A stretch of 64,000 nt of DNA, taken from contig SVDH01000003.1 in NCBI GenBank assembly GCA_015057865.1, positions 1 to 64,000 of the forward strand, read 5' to 3'. The notes beneath the pieces were generated by a model that did not search any database, was not told the DNA's origin, and saw only the letters and a list, made by a program, of their open reading frames with translations. This DNA is from Lachnospiraceae bacterium. Its GTDB lineage: Bacteria; Bacillota; Clostridia; Lachnospirales; Lachnospiraceae. This document shows positions 36,433 to 46,125 of this stretch, one piece after another (the stretch's first letter is position 1; the number at the start of each line of letters is the position of its first letter). Position numbers and translations under genes: made by a program.

Positions 36433-37965
36433 TCAGTTTTTCAGCAGCGTAAACGTGATCCCCAGATGTAATAATTCCCGCTTATCCTTCAGGTCCGTAT
36501 GCCCGATCTCACAGATCCTTTTGATCCGGTAGATCACGGTTGCCCGGTGAACAAACAGCTGATTTGCAGTCTGCACAACATTCATATTGTTTTCCAGATA
36601 CGTTTCCAATGTACGGATATATTCCGTACCGTTTTTATCATCATATTGCTTTAACCTGAGGAAAACAGGAGACACCAGCTCTTTGGCCGAAAAATCTTCT
36701 GTCATCTTATTTAAAATATATCCGAATGTCACATCCGAAAACGCATGGATCCAATGCATCGGATTTTCCTTCATCCCAATGGATAATGCCAGCTGTGCCT
36801 GCCTGTAATAGTCATGGATCTTATACAGACCGTTGAATGTATTGCTGGTACCGGCGCGAAAATCGTTTTCTCTTACGTAGACCGTAAAATCAGCATCCCG
36901 GTTCCTCTCTTCATCTCCGGACGCTTTATGAATGACGCAGATGATCGCCGCCTCATAGACAAACGCTGCTGCATCCCCAAACAGCCGCATGAGTTCTCTG
37001 CACTGATAATCCAGTGCCGAAAAATAGACATCCTGTGCGCTTGGCTGCACATAGAACACCTGATAACCGTCTTCCAGTCCCCAGGACATCTTCTCCGCTT
37101 CCGCCTGAAGCATGGTTCGGTTCACAGTCCCGCTTCGGATGATCTCAGCCAGCAGTGCGGTCAACCGTTCATGATTCTGCACAAGCATAACATCCGTCTG
37201 TCCGATTCCGTGTTCCAGAAACTCTGTACAGTATTCCAGCAAAATCTCATCCGTGCGACAGAACGGCCGGACGCATTCCGTAAGGATCAGCCGATACACA
37301 AACTGTTCCCCAATGAATATATTTTTGCAAAGACATCTGTGTGGCAGGATATCCTCTTCATAATAGAAACATTCTTTCTTTTTCTGTATTTCCTGATACC
37401 GTTCATTGAACTTCAGTTCACTTACCAGCGACCCGGGCATATCCCTTTTGTTTTCTCTGACATACTCCGCCGGATAATTCCCATATTTGATATTGATCTG
37501 GTCCTCTGCCACGATCTTAAAATTTGCATCCAATATGGACAAACCGTTTTCAAAAGCAAAAGAGGAGATCTCCAGAAACCGTTCCAGATCTGCCATTGTC
37601 ATCTGTTTTCCGGTCAGCAAAAGCATTTCCCGTTCCCATTGATTGAATCTGCTAAACAGTTCAATGATCTGATTCCACACGTTGTAAAGATCTGTATCCT
37701 CATCAAACAGGATCCACTCTGTCCGTTCGCGAAGGATACGTGGCAGCGTTTTTCCCACTGCGATTAGTGACAACTGCTTTTTTTCAGGAAGCTTATCCGG
37801 AAATCTTCCGTCATTACATATATACAATGTGCCACATCCGGAGACATCTCCTCCATCATAAAGCAATGCTTTTTCAAGGTGCAACGTCTCATTGCATATC
37901 CTGAAATCCCTTATTCTAAAGTGTTTTCCCAGATGTTTTCTGATGATTTCCAAAGATAGTTTCAT
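36433..37965 (-). CDS. PucR-type transcriptional regulator
   Basis: This protein has about 510 residues with the C-terminal HTH (VVQTANQLFVHRATVIYRIKRI) and the preceding region YKIHDYYRQAQLALSIGM of PucR/CdaR proteins. It is more distant from the regulators at 28227 and 55936 than those are from each other. It is divergent from the UroD-like gene at 38096, with a 130-bp shared region, so it probably controls that gene. The start at 37965 uses GGAGG; the ATG at 37977 contains the site. Confidence 0.83.
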   Translation of the reverse strand: MKLSLEIIRKHLGKHFRIRDFRICNETLHLEKALLYDGGDVSGCGTLYICNDGRFPDKLPEKKQLSLIAVGKTLPRILRERTEWILFDEDTDLYNVWNQIIELFSRFNQWEREMLLLTGKQMTMADLERFLEISSFAFENGLSILDANFKIVAEDQINIKYGNYPAEYVRENKRDMPGSLVSELKFNERYQEIQKKKECFYYEEDILPHRCLCKNIFIGEQFVYRLILTECVRPFCRTDEILLEYCTEFLEHGIGQTDVMLVQNHERLTALLAEIIRSGTVNRTMLQAEAEKMSWGLEDGYQVFYVQPSAQDVYFSALDYQCRELMRLFGDAAAFVYEAAIICVIHKASGDEERNRDADFTVYVRENDFRAGTSNTFNGLYKIHDYYRQAQLALSIGMKENPMHWIHAFSDVTFGYILNKMTEDFSAKELVSPVFLRLKQYDDKNGTEYIRTLETYLENNMNVVQTANQLFVHRATVIYRIKRICEIGHTDLKDKRELLHLGITFTLLKN

Positions 37966-38095
37966 CAAATCCTCCATTTCTACAAAGTGTATAAACAGCG
38001 TTCTTTGATTTCTTTCTCAGTGTAGAATATGCGATTTCTCCATACAACGATACAATTTTCATAACAGCAAACGACTATAAAAAAGGAGGAACGAC

Positions 38096-39121
38096 ATGCC
38101 ATTAACCCCTAAAGAAAACTATTTAAACTTCTTAAACCACAAAGAAATTGAATGGACACCGGTTGAGATCGTGGATTGCTCCTATATCGGATTCGGTTCC
38201 GTCCCGGGGCCGATCTTTGAAAAGGGCCCAATCGGTGGTGGTCTTGACGGATTCGGTGTCAACTGGATCTGCCCGCCAACCGGAAACGGCGCTTCTGTTC
38301 CGGATCCGGCTCAGCACATTATGGATATCGATAATTTCACCGAATGGCGTGACATCGTAAAGATTCCGGATGTCAACGCAATGGACTGGGATCAGATTGC
38401 CGCCAGAGAATTTCAGTTCTGCCAGGGCTATGACCCGAATATCAATGCGCTGCAATACGGATGCGGCACCGGTGTTTTTGAACGTCTGGCAGCTCTGATG
38501 GGCTTTGGTGATGCACTGATCGCACTGATTGAAGAGCCGGAAGAGGTCAAAGAACTGTTCGACAAGATCACGGATTATAAGATCGCTACTGCCAAAAAAG
38601 TCAAAGACTATATTCATCCTGACGTATTTGTCAATTACGATGATATCTGCACGCAGCTTGCACCGTTCATTTCCCATGAACAGTACGAAGAGCTGATCAA
38701 ACCCTATCACAAACGCCTTTACGATGCCTGCTGGGAGCTGGAAATGATCCCGCTTCAGCATACCTGTGGAAAGGCAGAAAGTTTTGTAGAAGATATGATC
38801 GAGATCGGTGCTGCAGGATGGACTTCTGTACAGCCGACCAACGATATCGAAGGAATCCTTCAGAAATATGGCGACCGGTTCTGCATTATCGGCGGTTGGG
38901 ATTCTGCCGGTGCAGTTGCCCTTCCGGATGCGTCATTCGAATCCCGTGTGGAAGAGATCCACAGATGCTTTGACACCTACGGAAAATATGATGCCTTCGC
39001 AATGTTCTGCTTTGTCCTGATCAATACGACAAATCCGGCAGAGGTCGGCGCAACGCTTGGCCCGCTGCTTGGGGAATGTGCGAAATATTCACACATGCTC
39101 GGCAGAAGACACCGGGTGTAA
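38096..39121 (+). CDS. UroD/MtaA-like protein
   Basis: This 341-residue protein is of the same superfamily as the one at 29750. It shares the N-terminal pattern for this branch (KENYLNFLNHKEIEWTPV), the zinc-type QHTCGKAESF motif and EEPEEVKELFDKITDYK, which matches EEPEEYKALIDALTDYK of the module A protein. AAAGGAGGAAC precedes the ATG and a strong terminator follows. It forms a stand-alone regulator-enzyme pair with the divergent PucR gene. The convergent neighbour is the phloretin-hydrolase-like gene. The substrate is unknown, and no corrinoid protein is near. Confidence 0.82.
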   Translation: MPLTPKENYLNFLNHKEIEWTPVEIVDCSYIGFGSVPGPIFEKGPIGGGLDGFGVNWICPPTGNGASVPDPAQHIMDIDNFTEWRDIVKIPDVNAMDWDQIAAREFQFCQGYDPNINALQYGCGTGVFERLAALMGFGDALIALIEEPEEVKELFDKITDYKIATAKKVKDYIHPDVFVNYDDICTQLAPFISHEQYEELIKPYHKRLYDACWELEMIPLQHTCGKAESFVEDMIEIGAAGWTSVQPTNDIEGILQKYGDRFCIIGGWDSAGAVALPDASFESRVEEIHRCFDTYGKYDAFAMFCFVLINTTNPAEVGATLGPLLGECAKYSHMLGRRHRV

Positions 39122-39130
39122 ATTTTATAA

Positions 39131-39177
39131 ACAGCCAGGCCGGATGCCGGAACACGGCATTGGCCTGGCTGTTTTTC
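39131..39177 (+). terminator. Terminator after the UroD-like gene
   Basis: An 11-bp stem (ACAGCCAGGCC with GGCCTGGCTGT) is followed by TTTTTCTTTT on the plus strand. Confidence 0.88.
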
Positions 39178-39190
39178 TTTTATAAGAATC

Positions 39191-40015
39191 CTACTTATAA
39201 AAATCCTTCGTCAAATCCTCTTCTTTCCCGTATTTCTCATACAGGCCCGGCAGGATCTGTGCAAGGTTCGTATACTCTAACAGGCTGTGATATGCGTTTG
39301 CCTTCATCACTTCCATCGGAAAACCTCCCGGCGGGATGGCTGCAGCATATGCTTTGCCATTTTCATCAATGCTGTATCCCTGCCAGTAATGAGAACGATA
39401 TTCAATACCACCCGGGATCTTTCTGATGCAATGTGAAAATGTGATCAGACGCATACCGGTCTTCGGGTCGGATACATAGGCATTGATCAAGGCATCCACA
39501 TTTTTCACCAGCTCCGGATCATAGCCGTAGTCTTCCGGTGACAGGAACGTCAGGTGCATTTCCTGCGGGCCGTTTCCCACATCTTCTGTTACCACATCCG
39601 TCGTTCCCCATCCTCTCTCTTCCAGAGAAAGCGATGTGTCCAGACGATGTGCCAGACTGTCTTCATGTACATGGATGCCGTAGTGTTCCGTCGGGCACCA
39701 GATCCGATACCGCAGATCACGGATGCCGTGCCATGCAAACCACCAGACGACCATTTCCGGTGTCACACCCGGCATTTCCACTTTGGTTGCCACACAGCCG
39801 GAGCCATCCGGCATTTTCGCATAGCCATTCTCCACTTCCAGATATCCGGGTTTCAAAATATCATTTCTGTCATGGATCGATGTGATCTTCTCAGGATCTA
39901 CCGGGCTCAGATCCATCTCTGCCAAAAGCTTCGGATCTACTTCCGGAAGCGGCTTAAACAGCAGGTCGCTGTAGTCGATTCTTTTTTCTTCTTCTGTAAT
40001 GGTAAGATTGCTCAT
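39191..40015 (-). CDS. Phloretin hydrolase/PhlG-like C-C hydrolase
   Basis: This 274-residue protein is of the DAPG hydrolase (PhlG) family, which includes phloretin hydrolase of Eubacterium ramulus, an enzyme of nearly the same length. The family splits an aryl ketone C-C bond: phloretin to phloroglucinol and phloretic acid, or diacetylphloroglucinol to the monoacetyl form. The C-terminal zinc pair H243-x3-E247 (YHSLLEY) is present, and H111 in TEHYGIH is a likely third ligand. GGTGGAAGG precedes the ATG. It is encoded alone on the minus strand, and a decayed relative lies at 18692-18886. The exact acyl-phenol substrate is inferred from family only. Confidence 0.82.
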   Translation of the reverse strand: MSNLTITEEEKRIDYSDLLFKPLPEVDPKLLAEMDLSPVDPEKITSIHDRNDILKPGYLEVENGYAKMPDGSGCVATKVEMPGVTPEMVVWWFAWHGIRDLRYRIWCPTEHYGIHVHEDSLAHRLDTSLSLEERGWGTTDVVTEDVGNGPQEMHLTFLSPEDYGYDPELVKNVDALINAYVSDPKTGMRLITFSHCIRKIPGGIEYRSHYWQGYSIDENGKAYAAAIPPGGFPMEVMKANAYHSLLEYTNLAQILPGLYEKYGKEEDLTKDFYK

Positions 40016-40154
40016 GTCCTTCCACCTTTCTTTTCATGCCGCCTGGCATGCAGCTATTGCCGGTTTCTCTGTTTATCATCATAGCATCTGTTTTGCTCTT
40101 TCTGTTTATTCAAAACATAACAAAAAAAACAGCAATATTTATATATCAGGCACG

Positions 40155-40181
40155 AAAAAAGAGGGGAGACAAGCTCCCCTC
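40155..40181 (-). terminator. Terminator after the membrane hybrid kinase
   Basis: The stem GAGGGGAG with CTCCCCTC is followed by TTTTTTCG on the minus strand. Confidence 0.85.
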
Positions 40182-40183
40182 CC

Positions 40184-43100
40184 TTACGGTTCTACAAGTT
40201 CTTCGAGCGTCTGGAACAAGGCATCTGCTTCCACAGGTTTTGAAAGATGGGCGTTCAGGCCGGCCTGCATGCTGCGTCGTACATCCTCATCAAATGCATT
40301 CGCCGTCAATGCGATGATCGGAATCGTTTTGGCATCTTCCCGATCCATCTCCCGGATCCTACGTGTTGCTTCAAGTCCGTCCATTTCCGGCATCCGCATA
40401 TCCATCAGGATCGCGTCATAGTAGCCCGGTTTACTTGCCGCGAACTTCTCCACGGCAATGCGTCCGTTTTCGGCAAGCTCTGATTCCATCTCACGCATGG
40501 ACAGTACCATCATGATGATCTCCGCATTGACTGCCACATCCTCTGCAAGAAGGACACGCCTGCCTTTCAGATCAGCGGTCTTGCGCATCAGCTCCTCATT
40601 CTTTTTGATGAAAGCCTGACGGAACTCATCCAGGACATTTGCTGCAAAGAGCGGCTTGGCTACAAAGGTATCAACGCCTGCTTCTTTTGCTTCATCTATA
40701 ATGTCATCCCAGTTATAGGCGGTCAGAATGATAACCGGTGTCGCATTGCCAACAATCTTTCTGATCTCCTTGGTGGTCTCCACTCCATCGAGTTCCGGCA
40801 TCTTCCAATCCACAAGGATCAGACTATAAGGTTCCATTCTGGCATGACGAAGTCTGACCATACGAATGCCCTCTTCTCCTGTCAGGCTGGTCTCACAGCT
40901 GATTCCGACCTGTCCGAGCACAACTTTCGCATGCTCACAGGCAATCGGGTCATCATCGATCACCAGCACACACATTTCATGTGGATGCATAACTCCTTCA
41001 TCGCTGATGCCTGCCTTCATACCGGATTCGAGCAGTGTGAGCGTTACGGTAAAGGTCGATCCTACGCCCTTCTCACTTTCCACATCGATATGTCCATTCA
41101 TCAGTTCCACGATACTCTTTGTGATCGGCATTCCAAGGCCCGTACTGCCGTACTGATTGGTACTCGAAGTATCTTCCTGACTGAAGGCATCAAAGATCTT
41201 TGGCAGATACTCTTTGCTCATACCGATGCCGTTATCACTGATCACAAAACGCAGCGTACATTTCCCGCCAAACCGGGCGATCTCATCCACGGTAAATGTC
41301 ACTTTTCCGCCTTCCGGCGTGAATTTCACCGCATTTCCGAGAATATTGATCATGACCTGACGAAGCTTCATGTCATCACCAATGTAATAGTCGTCCACCT
41401 GCCCGTTGACATGACAGTCATATTCTATATTCTTATCCCGACATTGCCCGCTAATGATCGTATTGACCTGTGAGAGTGCCTTTGCAAAAGAAAACTCTTC
41501 ACTCTTGATGTTCATCCGGCCGGATTCGATCCGGCTCATATCCAGGATGTCATTGATGATGCTCAGAAGATGACGGGCGCTCGCCCCGATCTTTTCCAGA
41601 TGATCCCTCGTGGTGGCTGAGATCGTATCATCATTCAATGCGATGTTATCCAGGCCGATGATCGCATTCATCGGCGTGCGGATCTCATGACTCATGTTGG
41701 ACAGGAATGCGGTCTTTGCTTTATTGGCTTCTTCTGCTGTCTTCAGCGCCTCTGCCAGCGTCTGATTGCGCCGCATCGTCTCACGCATCTCCGTGTCGAT
41801 CACCGTAAACCCGACGCCCACCGCATGAACGAGATGATCATTGCGGTCCTCCGGATGACGGACACCTGCCATACGAAGCATTTCGTAGTATTCTTTTCCA
41901 TCCCTTCTTGCCAGGTAACGGTATGCAATAATGTTTTCTGATGCCAATGCGGCCTTCACATTTTCCGGATCGATAAACTCTAAAAAGCCTTCTCGATACT
42001 CTTCGTCCACATAGCGTTTCCCATATCCGGCAAACCTTTCGTGATATGCGAAATGTTGTCCTTCCGGGGTCTGGTTCGGATCATCCTCATCCGCCCGGTA
42101 GCAGACGGCATCGTCGGCATCGATATCCACAAAATAGACACTGCGATAGTCAGAAGCCATTGCTGTGATCATCTGATCCTGCTGTGTACGGTATTTTTCT
42201 TCCTCCAGAAGCTTTTCCTGGAGCACCAGCCGCTGCCGAAGCTCCTCCTGCTTAATGCGGTTCTCCGCATCTGCTATCTCCCGCTCCATCTGAAGGCGGG
42301 AATTCCTTCTCATCTGCCTGATCAGAATCGCAAAGATCCCAAACAGGATGATCACCGTCAAAATCGACTGAAAAATGCTCCGTCGGACGATACCGTGAGA
42401 GATCGCGCTGAACTGCTCACTGATGACACTCTCCCGGATCAGATATGTAAGAAGCCAGTCTGTTCCTTCCACCGGAACGTATGCCAGTGTTTCATTGATC
42501 CCATCATAGGTAAATGAAACAACCCCACGCTGTCCTTCTTCAAAATCAGTCAGGAACGTTTCATAGGAATAGCCGTTATCAAAATCTGCGTGCAGCATCG
42601 CTTCAAGCAGATTATCCTCTACTGCAAGTCCTCCGAGGACTGTATTGCTTAATGCCACGCCATCTTTCGTGTAAATATTACAGAAAGTCGAGCCACCCTT
42701 CTGGGCCTGCATGGACACACCCGAAAGCATCTCATCCATATCGATTTCCATAAAGGAGACGATCATATGCCGCCCATCCGACATCAGATCCACCGGCATG
42801 GCAATGATCACCTTTTTATCCTGGTCCTTCAGGTTTTTTACAGAAATCTCCGGTTCCGTCACGGAATGATAATCAGCCAGATAGTTATCGATATCATCCT
42901 GCACACCATCCGCTGTATAGATCCGACCATCCTCGTCCACAAACGCGAACTTCTCCAGACCGAACAGTGCTCTCATCTTTTTCTGATATGCCTGACGGTG
43001 TTCTTCATCCTGAAGGTCTTCTTCGGTCATAAGACTCAGTGCCGTCTCCATATCAGAAGTCCGATCCTGCAGATTCTCCTCGACGACCTGCTCTCTTCGT

Positions 43101-43306
43101 CCTGCCAGCTCATCCAAGTATAGAAGCGATACCGCCCGTACGGCTTCGCCCACATCCCTGCCTGCGCTTCTCCCCATCCATATCGTGCTGAGAACCAGCG
43201 CTGCTATAACGATTATGCCGCCGATCACTACGATCGCTACTGTTTTCACTTGTCTCGATTCCTTCGCCTTCATATCCGTCTCCATCTTATTTACAAGATC
43301 TGTCAT
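40184..43306 (-). CDS. Membrane hybrid histidine kinase with external sensor and two receiver domains
   Basis: This protein has 1040 residues. Membrane helices at about 22-44 and 312-330 enclose an external sensor of about 270 residues, Cache-like (the GRIYTADGVQDDI and RHMIVSFMEIDMDEML stretches). A coiled coil, a PAS-like region (ITAMASDYRSVYFVDIDADDAV), HisKA (MSHEIRTPMNAIIGLDNIAL), HATPase (STGLGMPITK) and two receivers (VIDDDPIACEHA and LLAEDVAVNAEII) follow. It has no output domain. It closely resembles the kinases at 10547 and 13942. It is transcribed alone, near the hydrolase gene, and could sense an external small molecule. Confidence 0.92.
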   Translation of the reverse strand: MTDLVNKMETDMKAKESRQVKTVAIVVIGGIIVIAALVLSTIWMGRSAGRDVGEAVRAVSLLYLDELAGRREQVVEENLQDRTSDMETALSLMTEEDLQDEEHRQAYQKKMRALFGLEKFAFVDEDGRIYTADGVQDDIDNYLADYHSVTEPEISVKNLKDQDKKVIIAMPVDLMSDGRHMIVSFMEIDMDEMLSGVSMQAQKGGSTFCNIYTKDGVALSNTVLGGLAVEDNLLEAMLHADFDNGYSYETFLTDFEEGQRGVVSFTYDGINETLAYVPVEGTDWLLTYLIRESVISEQFSAISHGIVRRSIFQSILTVIILFGIFAILIRQMRRNSRLQMEREIADAENRIKQEELRQRLVLQEKLLEEEKYRTQQDQMITAMASDYRSVYFVDIDADDAVCYRADEDDPNQTPEGQHFAYHERFAGYGKRYVDEEYREGFLEFIDPENVKAALASENIIAYRYLARRDGKEYYEMLRMAGVRHPEDRNDHLVHAVGVGFTVIDTEMRETMRRNQTLAEALKTAEEANKAKTAFLSNMSHEIRTPMNAIIGLDNIALNDDTISATTRDHLEKIGASARHLLSIINDILDMSRIESGRMNIKSEEFSFAKALSQVNTIISGQCRDKNIEYDCHVNGQVDDYYIGDDMKLRQVMINILGNAVKFTPEGGKVTFTVDEIARFGGKCTLRFVISDNGIGMSKEYLPKIFDAFSQEDTSSTNQYGSTGLGMPITKSIVELMNGHIDVESEKGVGSTFTVTLTLLESGMKAGISDEGVMHPHEMCVLVIDDDPIACEHAKVVLGQVGISCETSLTGEEGIRMVRLRHARMEPYSLILVDWKMPELDGVETTKEIRKIVGNATPVIILTAYNWDDIIDEAKEAGVDTFVAKPLFAANVLDEFRQAFIKKNEELMRKTADLKGRRVLLAEDVAVNAEIIMMVLSMREMESELAENGRIAVEKFAASKPGYYDAILMDMRMPEMDGLEATRRIREMDREDAKTIPIIALTANAFDEDVRRSMQAGLNAHLSKPVEADALFQTLEELVEP

Positions 43307-43404
43307 ACAGATTTGAATCCTCTGTTATCGTCTTTTCCTTATCAGAAAACATACTATCACTAATACAAAGTATAAATGCTTATTTGATGAGAAACAACAG
43401 GAAA

Positions 43405-43440
43405 TAAAAAAAGACCGGTCTGTATGAAAACAGACCGGCC
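43405..43440 (-). terminator. Terminator after the module B MFS gene
   Basis: An 11-bp stem (GGCCGGTCTGT with ACAGACCGGTC, one mismatch) is followed by TTTTTTTATT on the minus strand. Confidence 0.88.
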
Positions 43441-43453
43441 GAATTGTTACTCT

Positions 43454-44743
43454 TTACGCCTTTGCGGCTTCTTCCATCTTCTTTGGCTTCTTATATGGAA
43501 TGAACATAATAATGATCGCGCCTGCGATATCCAGGAAGATGAACACGATATACGGCAATGTAAAGCTTCCCTGAGAGATCGTCAGCAGCACGCCCATCAG
43601 AACGAATGCAAAGGTACGTACCACATTTGCAAGCGGATAGATGATACTGTTCGCGGACATGAAGCCTTCCCGGCCGAATTGCGAAATGATCATCGATGCC
43701 AGCAGGTTCAACAGACCGCCGATACCAAGTCCCGCGAAGATACATCCAAGCCATACGCATACGATGTTAAAGGATGTGATCAGCAGGATCAGTGCTGCGA
43801 TATAGGAGATCGCGAAGATGATCGTGATGATCTTTGTACCGAACTTGGAATCCAGCCAGCCCCAGAGATAACTTCCCGGGATCGCGATAATGGATGTGAT
43901 AGTCATGAACATCAGCGCTTCACCGTTGGAATAACCAACAGACATCATACGCGGTACGAACTGTGCAATGATACCAACCAGTACCATCCAGAGCAGACCA
44001 TAACCGAAGATGATCAGCCAGGTATTCTTGTTTTTCAGGATGTTCTTGATTGAGAACTTCTCGTTGTCAACATGAACTTCCTGTGTTGCGATATCCTCAT
44101 CCAGTTCCATGTTATCCGGCAGGAAGTTGACATCAGCTGGCTCATTCTTTGCCCAGAAGAATGTGATGATACCGATGATCACTGCAAAGATACCAAAGAT
44201 CATGAATGCAGTATGAATGCCTTTGGTTGCAAGCAGTACAGAGAAGCCTGCAACGAAAGCGGATGAACTGATCGGTGCACCCATAGTTGCCCATCCGAGT
44301 GCGATACCTTTCTTACGCGGGAACCAGTTTGCGATGAATGCCGGACATGCAGCAGTACCGAAACCGGATGCAAAGAAGCAGATCACGCACAGGTCTACGA
44401 TATAAAGTGTAACGGAAGGTACAAATCCAAGCAGCGCATACAGGATACCTGTGATGATCAGCGCAAAACCGGACATGTTACGCGGTTTTGTCTTGATAAC
44501 AAGACGGCCGAATACGAAACCGCCCACCAGACCGATCAGGCCGGCCGGTGTTGCTGCGGAAAGCAGGACAGTCGCGTCCCATCCATGTGCTGCTGCAAAC
44601 GCGTTCGGGATCAGGTTCATGCCATCCGTCGTGATCGCTGCATAAAAGAAGTACAGGATCATTGTGTAGAAGATCATGCTCCATCCCCAGGTGCCAAACC
44701 TGTTATCTGTCAAACTCGTTGATAGTCTTCTGTTTTTCTCCAT
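43454..44743 (-). CDS. MFS transporter of the OFA type, module B
   Basis: This 429-residue carrier has twelve membrane segments, the FAANWFPRKKGIALGWATMG loop typical of the OFA branch, and a C-terminal cytoplasmic tail KKPKKMEEAAKA. It lies 24 bp after the butyrate kinase gene, so both are in one operon, and a terminator ends it. It likely moves an organic acid: the substrate of module B inward, or the fermentation product outward. The module A carrier at 22806 is the counterpart. Confidence 0.87.
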   Translation of the reverse strand: MEKNRRLSTSLTDNRFGTWGWSMIFYTMILYFFYAAITTDGMNLIPNAFAAAHGWDATVLLSAATPAGLIGLVGGFVFGRLVIKTKPRNMSGFALIITGILYALLGFVPSVTLYIVDLCVICFFASGFGTAACPAFIANWFPRKKGIALGWATMGAPISSSAFVAGFSVLLATKGIHTAFMIFGIFAVIIGIITFFWAKNEPADVNFLPDNMELDEDIATQEVHVDNEKFSIKNILKNKNTWLIIFGYGLLWMVLVGIIAQFVPRMMSVGYSNGEALMFMTITSIIAIPGSYLWGWLDSKFGTKIITIIFAISYIAALILLITSFNIVCVWLGCIFAGLGIGGLLNLLASMIISQFGREGFMSANSIIYPLANVVRTFAFVLMGVLLTISQGSFTLPYIVFIFLDIAGAIIIMFIPYKKPKKMEEAAKA

Positions 44744-44767
44744 AACTTTTTCTCCCCCTTTACTTGA

Positions 44768-45877
44768 TCAGTCTGCGAAGTCAAATCCGTCCCAGACCGG
44801 TCTTCCTGTATATTTCTTTGCCTGCTCCTGACCGGACAGCACACGGATCGCGCCTGATGCCATACCTTCGGTCTCAAAGCTGCCTGCGTATACATAAACC
44901 GGAGCGATCCACTCGCAACCCTGTTTGATGCGGTCAACGAGTTCCTCATCAAATGCCATACCGCCTGTCAGCAGGATGCCGTCTACTTCGCCGTACATTG
45001 CGCCTGCCATCATTGCGGTCCACTTGATGATCGTGTAGATCATCGCATCGTAGCAGAGCTTTGCAAACTTGTCGCCGTTTGCGATCATTTCCTTTACCTT
45101 GCGGACGTCATCGGTTCCGAGAAGGTCTACCAGACCGCCTCTGTTCGAAGCAAGCTCATAGCAGTCTTCAAATGTATAGCCTTTTTTCAGAAGGTTTGCG
45201 ACATCGTCGACACACAGATCGCCGGAACGGTTCGGGCAGATCGCGCCCTGTGCGTCACCGGCACGGGAGGTATCTACCATTCTGCCTTTTTTGTGTGCGG
45301 TAATGCTGATGCCGCCGCCCATATGCAGAATGACATAGTTGCAGTCTTCGTATTTCTTTCCGACCACTTCGCTGTGATGAATCGCTACCTGCTTCTGATT
45401 CAACGGGTGAGAACGCGCGGTGCGGTACAGCCCCTTAACGCCTGTCATACGTGCTTCATCACAAAGCTCATCAACCGGCATCGGGTTTACATAAAATGCC
45501 GGAACATTCAGCTCATCTGCGATCTCTTTTGCGATCTGGATGCCAAGTGTTGCCGGATGATGGATCTCAGCCACGTCACGGGTCGCGTGATCGAGCACCA
45601 GATCATCGATTTCATATGTGCCGCCCTCGCATGCAAACAGACCGACACCGCGGCCAACGACTGCATCGACTTCAGTAAGATCCACATTTTTTGCTGCCAG
45701 CGCCTCTTTGATCAGGCGGACACGGATCGGTTTCTGATCTGCGAATGTCTCACATGCTGCAAACTCGCTTCTGTCATGATCAACGGTTTCATCAAGCACA
45801 ACGGTATCGCCTTTTACAAGACCATACTTTGTACTGCTGGAACCCGGATTGATCGTAAGTACTGTAAATTCTTTCAT
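44768..45877 (-). CDS. buk: Butyrate kinase family enzyme
   Basis: This protein has about 369 residues and makes ATP from an acyl phosphate. The N-terminus TVLTINPGSSSTKYGLVKG and the middle VVGRGVGLFACEGGTYEID match the butyrate/branched-chain acid kinase branch rather than acetate kinase (which is longer and differs after the ATP site). GGGISITAHKKGRMVD is the second phosphate motif. The start at 45877 has AGGAGG; the ORF extension to 45898 contains it. Its operon partner is the MFS carrier. Pta, which would feed it, is in module A. Confidence 0.9.
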   Translation of the reverse strand: MKEFTVLTINPGSSSTKYGLVKGDTVVLDETVDHDRSEFAACETFADQKPIRVRLIKEALAAKNVDLTEVDAVVGRGVGLFACEGGTYEIDDLVLDHATRDVAEIHHPATLGIQIAKEIADELNVPAFYVNPMPVDELCDEARMTGVKGLYRTARSHPLNQKQVAIHHSEVVGKKYEDCNYVILHMGGGISITAHKKGRMVDTSRAGDAQGAICPNRSGDLCVDDVANLLKKGYTFEDCYELASNRGGLVDLLGTDDVRKVKEMIANGDKFAKLCYDAMIYTIIKWTAMMAGAMYGEVDGILLTGGMAFDEELVDRIKQGCEWIAPVYVYAGSFETEGMASGAIRVLSGQEQAKKYTGRPVWDGFDFAD

Positions 45878-46021
45878 CCTGGAAAACCTCCTATACATCT
45901 GTCATTTCCTGCCTCAGGAAAGTGTACCTTTTCTACCCATAATGCTAGCATGCTGACGAAAAACTTTGGTTGGTCATATCCTTACAAATTATTTGGTGGT
46001 TTTGTCGGTTTGTGTAGAAAA

Positions 46022-46094
46022 ATGAGTCAGGGGGACGGTTCTTTTGACTCATCAAGTATGAAAATGAGTCGAAAGAACCGTCCCCCTGACTCTT
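46022..46094. repeat. Inverted pair of 31-bp GAGTCA repeats
   Basis: Copy one is at 46022-46052 and copy two, inverted, at 46064-46094. They are separated by 11 bp, so the pair can fold into one long hairpin. It lies between the FAD gene and buk on the minus strand. Confidence 0.9.
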
Positions 46095-46125
46095 AGAGGT
46101 AGGTTATTATGCTAGATGATCATTT

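Noticed and set aside
44768-45877. Acetate kinase
   Set aside because: Length and the VVGRGVGLFACEGGTYEID region match the butyrate kinase branch.
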